A stretch of 64,000 nt of DNA, taken from JAKAXS01 sp965279065. Lineage in GTDB: Bacteria > Pseudomonadota > Alphaproteobacteria > Rhizobiales > Hyphomicrobiaceae. A model generated the notes under the pieces. The model had not been told where the DNA came from, made no database searches, and worked only from the letters and a program-made list of their open reading frames with translations. Below are positions 28,401 to 37,250 of the stretch, one piece after another. The DNA lies in assembly GCA_965279065.1 (NCBI GenBank), contig OZ257134.1, forward strand, positions 3,286,001 to 3,350,000. Reading direction: 5' to 3'. The position numbers were made by a program, and so were the translations under genes. Every line of letters starts with the position of its first letter. The stretch's first letter is position 1.

Positions 28401-30173
28401 ATGAGCAACGAGATCCGCGTCCCGGACATCGGGGACTTCAAAGACATTCCCGTCATCGAAGTGCACGTGAAGCCGGGCGCGCAGGTGAAGGCGGAAGATC
28501 CGCTGATCACCCTGGAGAGCGACAAGGCGACGCTCGACGTCCCCGCGCCGAAGGCCGGAACGATCAAGGAGCTGAAGGTCAAGCTCGGCGACAAGGTGAG
28601 CCAAGGCTCGCTCATCGCCGTGTTCGAAGGCGACGGCGCTGCCGCTGCTCCCACGGCCGCAGCTGCGGCTGCCGCGGCGCCCACGAAAGCCGCCGCGGCT
28701 CCCGCCGCCTCCAGCGCTCCCGCAACGCCGGCCCCCGCCGCCGGCAAGCACGCCGGCCCCGCCGACATCCAATGCCAGGTGCTCGTCCTCGGCGCCGGCC
28801 CCGGCGGCTATTCCGCCGCCTTCCGCGCCGCCGATCTCGGCATGACCACCGTGCTCGTCGAGCGCTGGCCCGTTCTCGGCGGCGTTTGCCTCAACGTCGG
28901 CTGCATCCCCTCCAAAGCGCTGTTGCACACAGCCGCCATCATCGACGAAGCCGCGGCACTCGGCGCCCACGGCATCACGTTCGGCAAGCCCAAGATCGAT
29001 CTCGCCGGCCTGCGCGCGCATAAGGACAAGGTCGTCGGCAAGCTCACGACCGGCCTCACCGGCATGGCCAAGCAGCGCAAGGTGACTGTCGTGCAAGGTA
29101 CCGGCCGTTTCCTCGATCCCAACCACGTCGAAGTCGACACCGCCGGCAAGACGCAGGTGGTGCGCTTCGAGAAAGCGATCATCGCCGCCGGCTCCGAAGC
29201 CGTGAAGCTGCCCTTCATTCCCGACGACCCGCGCATCGTCGATTCCACCGGCGCCCTGGAGTTGCGCGAGATCCCCAAGAAGATGCTCGTCATCGGCGGC
29301 GGCATCATCGGCCTGGAAATGGCGACGGTTTATTCCACGCTCGGCACGCGGCTCGAGGTCGTCGAAATGCTCGACGGCCTGATGCCGGGCGCCGACCGCG
29401 ACCTGGTCAAGGTGTGGGAAAAGAAGAACGCTTCACGCTTCGACGCCACCATGCTGAAAACCAAGACAGTCGCCGTCGAGGCCAAGAAGGACGGCATCTA
29501 CGTTCGCTTCGAAGGCGAGAAGGCCCCGACGGACGCCGTGCGCTACGACATGGTGCTGGTCGCCGTCGGCCGCTCGCCCAACGGCAAGCTCATCGCCGCC
29601 GACAAGGCCGGCGTCACCGTCAGCGATCGCGGCTTCGTGACCGCCGACAAGCAGATGCGCACCAACGTGCCGCACATCTTCGCCATCGGCGATATCGCCG
29701 GCCAGCCCATGCTGGCGCACAAGGCCGTGCACGAGGGACACGTCGCAGCCGAGAACGCCGCCGGCAAGGCCGCGTACTTCGACGCGCGCCAGATCCCCTC
29801 CGTCGCCTACACCGATCCGGAGATCGCCTGGGCCGGCGTGACCGAGGACCAGGCCAAGGATCAGGGCTTGAAGTTTTCCAAGGCCGTATTCCCATGGGCC
29901 GCGTCCGGCCGCGCCATCGCCAACGGCCGCGACGAAGGCTTCACGAAGCTGTTGTTCGACGCTGATACGCATCGCGTCATCGGCGGCGGCATCGTCGGCA
30001 CGCACGCCGGCGATCTGATCAGCGAGATTTGCCTTGCCATCGAGATGGGGGCCGACGCCGTCGACATCGGCAAGACCATCCATCCCCATCCCACGCTGTC
30101 GGAATCGATCGGCATGGCCGCCGAAGTGTTCGAAGGCGTCTGCACCGACCTGCCGCCACAAAAGAAGCGGTGA
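28401..30173 (+). CDS. lpd: Dihydrolipoamide dehydrogenase (E3) with an N-terminal lipoyl domain
   Basis: A 590-residue fusion: lipoyl domain at 1-77 (modified Lys42 in 'LESDKATL'), an Ala/Pro linker at about 79-121, then a flavoprotein disulphide reductase. The FAD motif is 'GAGPGGYSAA', the redox pair Cys163/Cys168 is in 'GGVCLNVGCIPSK', the NAD motif is 'GGGIIGLEMA', and the catalytic His-Glu is in 'HPHPTLSES'. It reoxidises the lipoyl groups of E2. Lipoyl-fused E3 is known from operons with aceE-type E1. Confidence 0.94.
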   Translation: MSNEIRVPDIGDFKDIPVIEVHVKPGAQVKAEDPLITLESDKATLDVPAPKAGTIKELKVKLGDKVSQGSLIAVFEGDGAAAAPTAAAAAAAAPTKAAAAPAASSAPATPAPAAGKHAGPADIQCQVLVLGAGPGGYSAAFRAADLGMTTVLVERWPVLGGVCLNVGCIPSKALLHTAAIIDEAAALGAHGITFGKPKIDLAGLRAHKDKVVGKLTTGLTGMAKQRKVTVVQGTGRFLDPNHVEVDTAGKTQVVRFEKAIIAAGSEAVKLPFIPDDPRIVDSTGALELREIPKKMLVIGGGIIGLEMATVYSTLGTRLEVVEMLDGLMPGADRDLVKVWEKKNASRFDATMLKTKTVAVEAKKDGIYVRFEGEKAPTDAVRYDMVLVAVGRSPNGKLIAADKAGVTVSDRGFVTADKQMRTNVPHIFAIGDIAGQPMLAHKAVHEGHVAAENAAGKAAYFDARQIPSVAYTDPEIAWAGVTEDQAKDQGLKFSKAVFPWAASGRAIANGRDEGFTKLLFDADTHRVIGGGIVGTHAGDLISEICLAIEMGADAVDIGKTIHPHPTLSESIGMAAEVFEGVCTDLPPQKKR

Positions 30174-30243
30174 CGCCCAGCCGGCCGAAGCCTGGCGCAA
30201 GCCCGGGTACGGCCTGCCGGCATACTTGGAGAGGACCTGGGGG

Positions 30244-32517
30244 ATGGACGAGAAGCTGCGCGACGCCGCGCTCGAGTACCACCGGCTGCCGACGCCCGGC
30301 AAGATCTCTGTCGGCCCGACCAAGCCGATGACCAACCAGCTGGACTTGTCGCTCGCCTATTCGCCCGGCGTCGCCTACGCCTGCCTAGCCATTGCCGACG
30401 ACCCCGCCCAGGCCGCTCACCTGACGGCGCGTTCCAACCTCGTCGGCGTCGTCACCAACGGCACCGCGGTTCTCGGGCTCGGCGACATCGGGCCGCTTGC
30501 CAGCAAGCCGGTGATGGAAGGCAAGGGCTGCCTCTTCAAGAAGTTCGCCGGCATCGACGTCTTCGACATCGAGATCACAGAGAAGGATCCTGACAAGCTC
30601 GTCGAGATCATCGCCGCCCTCGAGCCGACCTTCGGTGGCATCAACCTGGAGGATATCAAGGCGCCCGAGTGCTTCATCGTCGAAAGGAAGCTACGCGAGC
30701 GCATGAACATTCCCGTCTTCCACGACGATCAGCATGGCACGGCCATCATCGTCGCGGCAGCCGTGCTCAACGCCCTGAAGCTCGTCGGCAAGCGTATCGA
30801 AGAGGCCAAGCTTGCAGCGTCCGGCGCCGGTGCCGCGGCACTGGCCTGCCTCGACCTGCTGGTCAACCTCGGCCTGCGCCGCGAGAATGTGACGATCTCC
30901 GACATCAAGGGCGTCGTCTACAAGGGCCGCACCGAGCTGATGGACGATTACAAGGCCCGCTTCGCCCAGGACACTCCCGCCCGCACCCTGGCCGAGATTC
31001 TGAACGGCGCCGACATCTTCCTGGGGCTGTCCGCCGGCGGCATCCTCAAGCCGGAGATGCTGCGCACGATGGCGCAGCGCCCGATCATCATGGCGCTGGC
31101 CAATCCCGAACCGGAAATCCGCCCCGAGCTGGCCAAGTCCTCCCGGCCTGATGCCCTGATCTGCACCGGCCGCTCGGACTATCCCAACCAGGTCAACAAC
31201 GTGTTGTGCTTTCCCTTCATCTTTCGCGGCGCGTTGGATGTTGGCGCCAGCCGCATCACCGAGGAAATGAAGGTCGCCGCCGTCAAGGCCATCGCCGATC
31301 TCGCCCAGGCCGAGGCCTCCGACGTCGTAACCAATGCCTACGGCGCCGAGCAGCAGAGCTTCGGTCCCGAGTATCTGATCCCCAAGCCCTTCGATCCGCG
31401 CCTGATGGAACGCGTCGCCCCCGCCGTTGCAGAGGCGGCCATGGCCTCGGGCGTCGCGACCGCTCCGATCAAGGACCTCAAGGCCTACCGCGATGCGGTG
31501 GCCCAGAACGTCTACCATTCCGGTCCCAGCATGAAGCCGGTTCTGGATGCCGCCAAGCGCCAACAGCGCCGCGTCATCTATGCCGAGGGCGAAGACGACC
31601 GCGTGCTGCGTGCCGCCCAGATCATTGTCGACGAGCAACTGGCCCGCCCGATTTTCGTCGGCCGCGACGAGATCATCAGGCAGCGCATCCAGCAGCTCGG
31701 CCTGCGCCTGCGGCCGGGCGACGATTGCGACACCGTCGATGGTGCCTCCCACCCCATGCACCAGGAGCTGGAGCGCGAATACTACGAACTGACCCAGCGC
31801 GACGGCGTCACGCTGGCGATGGCACACGAGGACATGCGCAACCGCCCGACGCTCATCGCCGCCATGCATGTGCGCCGCGGCTATGCCGACGCCATGCTCT
31901 GCGGCATGCGCGGCACATTCGATGAGCATCTGCGCTATGTGCGCCGCGCCATCGGCACGCGCCCGGGAACGGCGACCCTGGCGGCCATGAACATGCTGAT
32001 GCTGCCGGATCGCCAGCTTTTCATCTGCGACACCTACGTCAATCGCCACCCGACCGTCGAGCAGATCGTCGACATGACGCTGCTGGCCGCCGAAGAAGTC
32101 CGCCGCTTCGGCCTGGTGCCGAGCGTCGCCCTGCTGTCGCACTCCAACTTCGGCAGCTCTGACGCCGCCGAAGCACGTGTCATGCGCGAAGCCGTGGCCG
32201 CCATCGCCCAGCGGGATCCCGAACTCGCGGTCGACGGCGAAATGCAGGGAGACGCCGCGTTGTCTCAGGCCGTGCTGGGCGAAGTCTTTCCCGCATCGCG
32301 GCTGACCAGGGAAGCCAACCTCCTCGTCATGCCGAGTGTCGACGCCGCCAACATCGCCTATAACCTGCTGAAGATGATTTCGAGCCGCGGCATCACGGTC
32401 GGCCCTATGCTGCTCGGTACTGCACTGCCGGCCCAGATCCTCGAGCCGACGGCCACCGCACGGCGCATCGTTAACATGACTGCGCTTGCTGCCGTGGAAA
32501 CCACGATCAAAAGCTGA
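30244..32517 (+). CDS. maeB: NADP-dependent malic enzyme with phosphotransacetylase-like domain
   Basis: A 757-residue MaeB-type protein. I start at ATG 30244 ('MDEKLRDAALEYHR'), which gives family length; the longer frame overlaps lpd. The malic enzyme part (1 to about 430) has 'SLAYSPGVA', the metal and substrate motif 'FHDDQHGTAII' and the nucleotide-binding 'ASGAGAAALACL'. Residues about 430-757 are a phosphate acetyltransferase-like domain that in MaeB proteins is regulatory (acetyl-CoA sensing) and not catalytic. It makes pyruvate from malate, feeding the upstream dehydrogenase. It lies 70 bases after lpd on the same strand. Confidence 0.93.
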   Translation: MDEKLRDAALEYHRLPTPGKISVGPTKPMTNQLDLSLAYSPGVAYACLAIADDPAQAAHLTARSNLVGVVTNGTAVLGLGDIGPLASKPVMEGKGCLFKKFAGIDVFDIEITEKDPDKLVEIIAALEPTFGGINLEDIKAPECFIVERKLRERMNIPVFHDDQHGTAIIVAAAVLNALKLVGKRIEEAKLAASGAGAAALACLDLLVNLGLRRENVTISDIKGVVYKGRTELMDDYKARFAQDTPARTLAEILNGADIFLGLSAGGILKPEMLRTMAQRPIIMALANPEPEIRPELAKSSRPDALICTGRSDYPNQVNNVLCFPFIFRGALDVGASRITEEMKVAAVKAIADLAQAEASDVVTNAYGAEQQSFGPEYLIPKPFDPRLMERVAPAVAEAAMASGVATAPIKDLKAYRDAVAQNVYHSGPSMKPVLDAAKRQQRRVIYAEGEDDRVLRAAQIIVDEQLARPIFVGRDEIIRQRIQQLGLRLRPGDDCDTVDGASHPMHQELEREYYELTQRDGVTLAMAHEDMRNRPTLIAAMHVRRGYADAMLCGMRGTFDEHLRYVRRAIGTRPGTATLAAMNMLMLPDRQLFICDTYVNRHPTVEQIVDMTLLAAEEVRRFGLVPSVALLSHSNFGSSDAAEARVMREAVAAIAQRDPELAVDGEMQGDAALSQAVLGEVFPASRLTREANLLVMPSVDAANIAYNLLKMISSRGITVGPMLLGTALPAQILEPTATARRIVNMTALAAVETTIKS

Positions 32518-32641
32518 CTGGCGGCCGACCCTCGAACCGGACCACAATAGGCAGACAGGGGATTGGCTCGCTCAGACGTCAAGGCCCCGAAATGCGTCAC
32601 AGGAAAATGGCTGACACGGATGCGTCGGCCAGGAAGCCAGA

Positions 32642-33517
32642 ATGAATCTCAAGGCTCTGCGGGCATTCCGATTGATCGTCGAACGCGGCTCCCTATCCGT
32701 CGCCTCGGATGCGCTCGGCCTCAGCCAGCCGGCCGTGAGCCGCCTCATCTCCATGCTCGAGGAAGAGATGAACCTCGTCCTCTTCGACCGCTCCGGACGC
32801 CGCCTGCGCATGACGGAGAAGGGCTCCGCCTTCTACGCCGGAACGCGTCACATCCTGGCGGGTCTGGAGGAAATTCCCAAGATCGCCAAGGATATCCAGA
32901 CCAGCGACAAGCAGTTCAAGCTGATCACCACCCAGCGCATTGCCCAGGGCATCATCTCGCCGGCATTGTCACTGATGCGGCGAGAGAACCCGCGCCTACG
33001 CTGCACCGTCGACGTGCTGTCGCGTTTCGATCTCGACAACCTCATCGGCATGCGCTCGTTCGATCTCGCCATCGCCTCGCTGCCGGTCACGCATGAACTC
33101 GTCGAGATCGAGAACTGCCCCCTGTTCAAGCTCCGTCTCGAAGCCGTGCTCGCCAAGGATCATCCGCTGGCATCAAGCACGAAGATCACTGGCGCCGATC
33201 TCGCCGGCGAAGACCTGGTCGGTCTTTGGCCGGAACAGCTCTGGCGCCAGCAGCTGAACGATTTCATGCGCGCCAGCGGCGAGAGCGGCAAATATTCTGT
33301 CGAGACGAAGTCGTCCCTGATGGCCATGCAGATCGCCATCGACGGCGGCGGCACGACGGTGTTCGACCGCCTGAGCGCGCGCGGTCTTGATCTGAGCAAC
33401 GTCGTGTTCCGGCCTCTGGAACCGGATCGCTGGAGCTCGGAAAACTTCGCCGCCGTCGAGCTTCTCGCCAACGAGACCGCGCCGGTCACGAGTGTCGAGC
33501 AGATCCGGCACCGTTAA
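32642..33517 (+). CDS. LysR-family transcriptional regulator
   Basis: A 291-residue LysR regulator: winged helix-turn-helix at residues 1-60 ('SLSVASDALGLSQPAVSRLI') and an effector-binding domain after about 90. It lies on the same strand as, and 240 bases before, the gene for a double-barrel outer-membrane protein, with the exported hydrolase and lyase following. Control of that set is a fair inference. No clear T-N11-A box was assigned by eye. The start is at ATG 32642. Confidence 0.88.
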   Translation: MNLKALRAFRLIVERGSLSVASDALGLSQPAVSRLISMLEEEMNLVLFDRSGRRLRMTEKGSAFYAGTRHILAGLEEIPKIAKDIQTSDKQFKLITTQRIAQGIISPALSLMRRENPRLRCTVDVLSRFDLDNLIGMRSFDLAIASLPVTHELVEIENCPLFKLRLEAVLAKDHPLASSTKITGADLAGEDLVGLWPEQLWRQQLNDFMRASGESGKYSVETKSSLMAMQIAIDGGGTTVFDRLSARGLDLSNVVFRPLEPDRWSSENFAAVELLANETAPVTSVEQIRHR

Positions 33518-33757
33518 GCATGTCGCCCGCCGAAGTGATGCATCTCGATCACGACACGCCTTGATTCCAACGCGCGTCGAATTTCCCGACGCAAGTTCCA
33601 GAGCCTTGGAATCACGTGCTGATTCGGCGCCTCACGAAATTTTCTGATTGATCGATCCGCTAATTCGAATGCCGCTTTTCGCCGCCCCGAGGCAAAAGTC
33701 AGCAAGGGAGCGCGGCCGGCGCAGGCTGCGAACAAATAAAGAAGAGAGTCGGGGCCA

Positions 33758-36232
33758 ATGATGCCGCACGTTCTGCGTAGAACTCTGCACCACTGGATGC
33801 GCATCCTCGGCGGCGTCTGCCTGGCCTCGGTCATGGCTTTCACGCTGGTCCCGTCAATGGCCTTCGCAGACGGCGGCGATGAAACTGATGACGAACCGCT
33901 CGAAGATAGCAGCGGAAAAGGATCCGTGGAGGATCAGGCGGCCGAGCTGAAGAAACCGCAATCCGACAGGGCAGTGCTGAACATCGAAGGTATGCTGCTG
34001 CGCCGCAAGGATCTACCCAATGTCCCCTTTACCAAGCAGGGAGAAACCGGCAACACGTTCGTCCGATTCAATTCCTCCGAACTCGACACCGACAAGCTCG
34101 CGGCAGGCGTCCGCGGCACGCTTCAGGCGGATTTGTTCGATCAGCCGGTCGAGTTCTCCGGCTTCTACATGGATCCGATCGGCAAGAACGTGAAGAAGTT
34201 CGGGTTCAATCAACCCAACGTGAACTTCGATACCGACGCCATTTATGAGGGCCTGCCGGGCAACGACATACCGGTTCAGACCGCATCCGACGACATCGAC
34301 GGCATGGCCGTCTCGCACCAGACGCGGCTGTTCGGCGGCGAAGCCAACATCGTGCGCCCCTTCGGCATACCGGGCCTGCTGGTAGGAGCGCGCGCCCTCT
34401 ATTTCGGCGAAGACTTCAGCGCGACCACGGCTGACGCAGGTGCCATTCCCCCGGCGGGCACAGCGCGCGATCACGTGACGATCCGCACCGACAACCGCCT
34501 GCTGGGCCTGCAGCTCGGGCTGGAACACATGTTCGACCTGGGCGACAGCATCCGCCTCGGCGGCAGCATCAAGGCGGGTCTGTTCAACAACTTCGTCGAC
34601 CGCCGGCGGACCTTCGTCTCGGAGACACGGCCCGACCTGCGCAGCTATGACAAGTCCTTGGACGGCGACGTGTTCGCGCAGGGCATCGAGTTCAATCCGC
34701 GACTGGAATTCAAGCTGGCAGACGGCGTCTTGCTGTCGGCGTCCGGACAATTTCTCTGGCTGAACAACGTCAGCGAAGCCGTCACTCACTACGCCAGCGC
34801 CGCCGATCTCGACGACCGCAACCTGCGCGCCAAGGGCGACACTTACTTCTACGGCGGCTCGCTTGGACTGACGTTCCTGCTTGAAAATGCCTCCCCATCG
34901 CAGGGTGGCCTGACACCCGTGTCGACGGCCGATGCCGCAACCTACACTGAAGTCGAAGAGCGCATCGCCGCGCTCGAAGAATCCGCCGCGCGAAAGGGCA
35001 ACGACAAGCTCACGCTGGAAGTCTCCGGCTCGATCAATCGCATGATCATGGCGTGGGATGACGGCGTGTCCCAGGATGCCTACATCGTCGACAACACGGC
35101 CGCCAGATCCCGTCTTGAGTTCCGCGGCGGAGCCAAAATCGCGCGCGGCTGGAGTGCAGGGTACTTCCTGTCCGTGGGTCTCGACGACACGGCAGCAAAT
35201 GACGTCACCCAGCAGTCCGACAACGGCGAAAATCAGATCGAATTGCGCCATTCAGCCTGGTGGCTGCGCAGCAACGCGTACGGCATGGTGCACGTGGGGC
35301 TGACGTCGCCGGCAACGGACGACATCATCCTCAAGGACGTCGGCGGCATCATGCCGGGCGCCGCCAACATCGCCACGATTGGCGGCAACCTGTTCGTGCG
35401 TCGGTCAGACCGCCCGGAATTGCCGGCTGACGAGAACCTTATAATCAGCGGCGCCTTCACGACCGCATTGGACGAATTTGCCGCCGGCGCCTCGGTCGAC
35501 ACGCTCCGTCGCAACGTCGTGCGCTACGACGCGCCACGGCTTAGCGGTCAATGGGGCAACATCAACACGGCGTTCGCCTGGGGCGAGAACGACTTTGTCG
35601 ACGTCGCCGTCGAACACAGCCTCAACTACAATGATTGGAAGTGGCGGTTCGGTGCCGGCTGGCTGAATGACCGCGATGCCGGCGGCGAAACCTTTGCCGA
35701 TGGCTCACCGGAGCGTCGCGATCGCAAGGAATGGAAGGGATCGGCAAGCCTTCTGCACGTGCCATCGGGACTGTTCGGGACGGCAGCCTATGTCCACCGC
35801 ACCTTCGACGGCTCCAGCGATTCCCAGCAGACGGTTTTCGGCGAAAACACCGTCGGCGTCGCAGGTCCAGTGAGAAACCGCCCGGCAATCGACTACCTGT
35901 ACACGGCATCCGGCATCCGCCGCGCCTTCTCCTCGATCGGCGACACCTCGGTCTATGGCGAATTCGCCCAGGTGGATGACGCCCTGACCGGATTGCGCGA
36001 GGCCGGCTTGCGGGAAGTGACGGACAGCCGGTTGCAGATGGTGGGCGCGGCCATCAGCCAGAATGTCGACGCGGCAGCGATGGACGTCTACATGGGCGTT
36101 CGCCACTTCCGCTTCGATACCGAGGGTGTAATCTGCCGCGGAAATCCCTGCAATCCGACGACGTCATTCGCGAGCCCCGTTCCACTAACGGACATCACCA
36201 TCGGCTACGCCGGTGCGCGGATCAAGTTTTGA
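33758..36232 (+). CDS. Outer-membrane protein with two apparent beta-barrel domains
   Basis: An 824-residue protein with a signal peptide (about 1-37, ending 'SMAFADGG'). Residues about 70-380 are beta-rich, with phrases such as 'LGLQLGLEHMFDLGDSIRLG' typical of single-barrel outer-membrane proteins of the BBP7/OmpA-barrel kind. A short predicted coiled coil at about 395-412 ('VEERIAALEESAARKG') follows. Residues about 415-824 look like an alphaproteobacterial porin ('LTLEVSGSINRMIMAWDDG', 'SRLEFRGGAKIARGWSAGY') and end in aromatic Phe ('GARIKF'), as outer-membrane barrels do. Porins of this group usually are only about 400-500 residues. It is probably a fusion. It leads a run of exported proteins. 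Confidence 0.75.
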   Translation: MMPHVLRRTLHHWMRILGGVCLASVMAFTLVPSMAFADGGDETDDEPLEDSSGKGSVEDQAAELKKPQSDRAVLNIEGMLLRRKDLPNVPFTKQGETGNTFVRFNSSELDTDKLAAGVRGTLQADLFDQPVEFSGFYMDPIGKNVKKFGFNQPNVNFDTDAIYEGLPGNDIPVQTASDDIDGMAVSHQTRLFGGEANIVRPFGIPGLLVGARALYFGEDFSATTADAGAIPPAGTARDHVTIRTDNRLLGLQLGLEHMFDLGDSIRLGGSIKAGLFNNFVDRRRTFVSETRPDLRSYDKSLDGDVFAQGIEFNPRLEFKLADGVLLSASGQFLWLNNVSEAVTHYASAADLDDRNLRAKGDTYFYGGSLGLTFLLENASPSQGGLTPVSTADAATYTEVEERIAALEESAARKGNDKLTLEVSGSINRMIMAWDDGVSQDAYIVDNTAARSRLEFRGGAKIARGWSAGYFLSVGLDDTAANDVTQQSDNGENQIELRHSAWWLRSNAYGMVHVGLTSPATDDIILKDVGGIMPGAANIATIGGNLFVRRSDRPELPADENLIISGAFTTALDEFAAGASVDTLRRNVVRYDAPRLSGQWGNINTAFAWGENDFVDVAVEHSLNYNDWKWRFGAGWLNDRDAGGETFADGSPERRDRKEWKGSASLLHVPSGLFGTAAYVHRTFDGSSDSQQTVFGENTVGVAGPVRNRPAIDYLYTASGIRRAFSSIGDTSVYGEFAQVDDALTGLREAGLREVTDSRLQMVGAAISQNVDAAAMDVYMGVRHFRFDTEGVICRGNPCNPTTSFASPVPLTDITIGYAGARIKF

Positions 36233-36243
36233 GAGGCGCCAGG

Positions 36244-37215
36244 ATGAAACACGCACCCATGCCGGCCTCGATATTGGATACGAAAATGACCCGGGCCATC
36301 AGCCTGATCGCCGCCACCGCCTTTGCCGCAACGGCATTCGCCCTCCCCGCGTCCGCTTTCGACCGCCGCTCCGGCAACGACGCAGCTGCTATCCCTGTGG
36401 GCGAAGGCGAGTTCGAAGTCGACAACGTGCCGCGCGGCCCGGTTTCGGTTTACACTTACCGCCCTGCCGCCGCGACGTCCGACAGCCCGATCTGGATCGT
36501 CATGCACGGCACGCGGCGCGAGGCCTACCGCCACCTGTCCTTCGACTACTACGACACCTGGCAGCCCCTCGCCGAACGCTACGGCGCCATCTTGCTCGTG
36601 CCGGAATTCACGTCGGAGAAGTGGCCCGGAGCCTGGTCCTACAATCTGGGCAATTCCCACAGCCAGAAGACGTTGCAGGAAAAGCCCTGGCAGCAGACCG
36701 CGTTTTATGTCGTCGAGCAGGCCTTCGCGTCCGCCGTCCGCAAGCTCGGCTCCAACCAGCGCAAGTTCAGCATCTTCGGTCACGGCGCCGGCTCTCAGTT
36801 CGTGCAGCGCTATGTGCTGCAGTCCGGCTGCCGCATGGTCGATCACGCCGTCTCCGCCAATCCCGGCTGGTACATGCTGCCGGACGCCGAGTACAAGTAT
36901 CCCTACGGCCTCGGCGGCGCGCCGATTGCCGCCCGCACCTTGCGCGCCGCCTTCGGCTGCAACTACACGCTGCTGCTCGGCACCGCTGACACCAACTACA
37001 GCGGCCTACGCGACGAGCCGGAGGCCGCGGCCCAGGGCCGAACGCGTTTTGAACGCGGTCACTTCTATTTCGATCGCGCCCGCGCCGTTGCCGCCCGCAT
37101 GGGCGCCCCCTTTGCCTGGCACAAGATCGAAGTCCCAGGTATCGGTCATGAGGCCGATCGCATGGCGCCGGCTGGTGCAGCGGTAATGGCTGGACGCCGC
37201 CCACCGGAATCCTGA
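36244..37215 (+). CDS. Exported alpha/beta hydrolase-fold protein lacking the nucleophile serine
   Basis: A 323-residue protein (ATG 36286 is an alternative start) with a signal peptide ending near residue 38 ('ALPASA'). The fold is recognisable: oxyanion region 'IVMHGTRREAY' at about 85-95, nucleophile elbow 'FGHGAGSQFVQ' at 178-188, late 'GIGHEA' that could hold the catalytic histidine. It resembles poly(3-hydroxybutyrate) depolymerase/LpqC-like esterases. In the elbow the expected serine of G-x-S-x-G is Gly181, so it is probably not a classical serine hydrolase unless Ser184 substitutes. It lies 12 bases after the outer-membrane gene. Confidence 0.7.
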   Translation: MKHAPMPASILDTKMTRAISLIAATAFAATAFALPASAFDRRSGNDAAAIPVGEGEFEVDNVPRGPVSVYTYRPAAATSDSPIWIVMHGTRREAYRHLSFDYYDTWQPLAERYGAILLVPEFTSEKWPGAWSYNLGNSHSQKTLQEKPWQQTAFYVVEQAFASAVRKLGSNQRKFSIFGHGAGSQFVQRYVLQSGCRMVDHAVSANPGWYMLPDAEYKYPYGLGGAPIAARTLRAAFGCNYTLLLGTADTNYSGLRDEPEAAAQGRTRFERGHFYFDRARAVAARMGAPFAWHKIEVPGIGHEADRMAPAGAAVMAGRRPPES

Positions 37216-37250
37216 TCCTTGCCGTTGCTGCTCCCTTAGGAGACCCTCAC

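Noticed and set aside
30691..32547. Minus-strand frame of 618 codons opposite maeB
   Set aside because: Mirror of the malic enzyme/phosphotransacetylase frame; no family features and no start signal.
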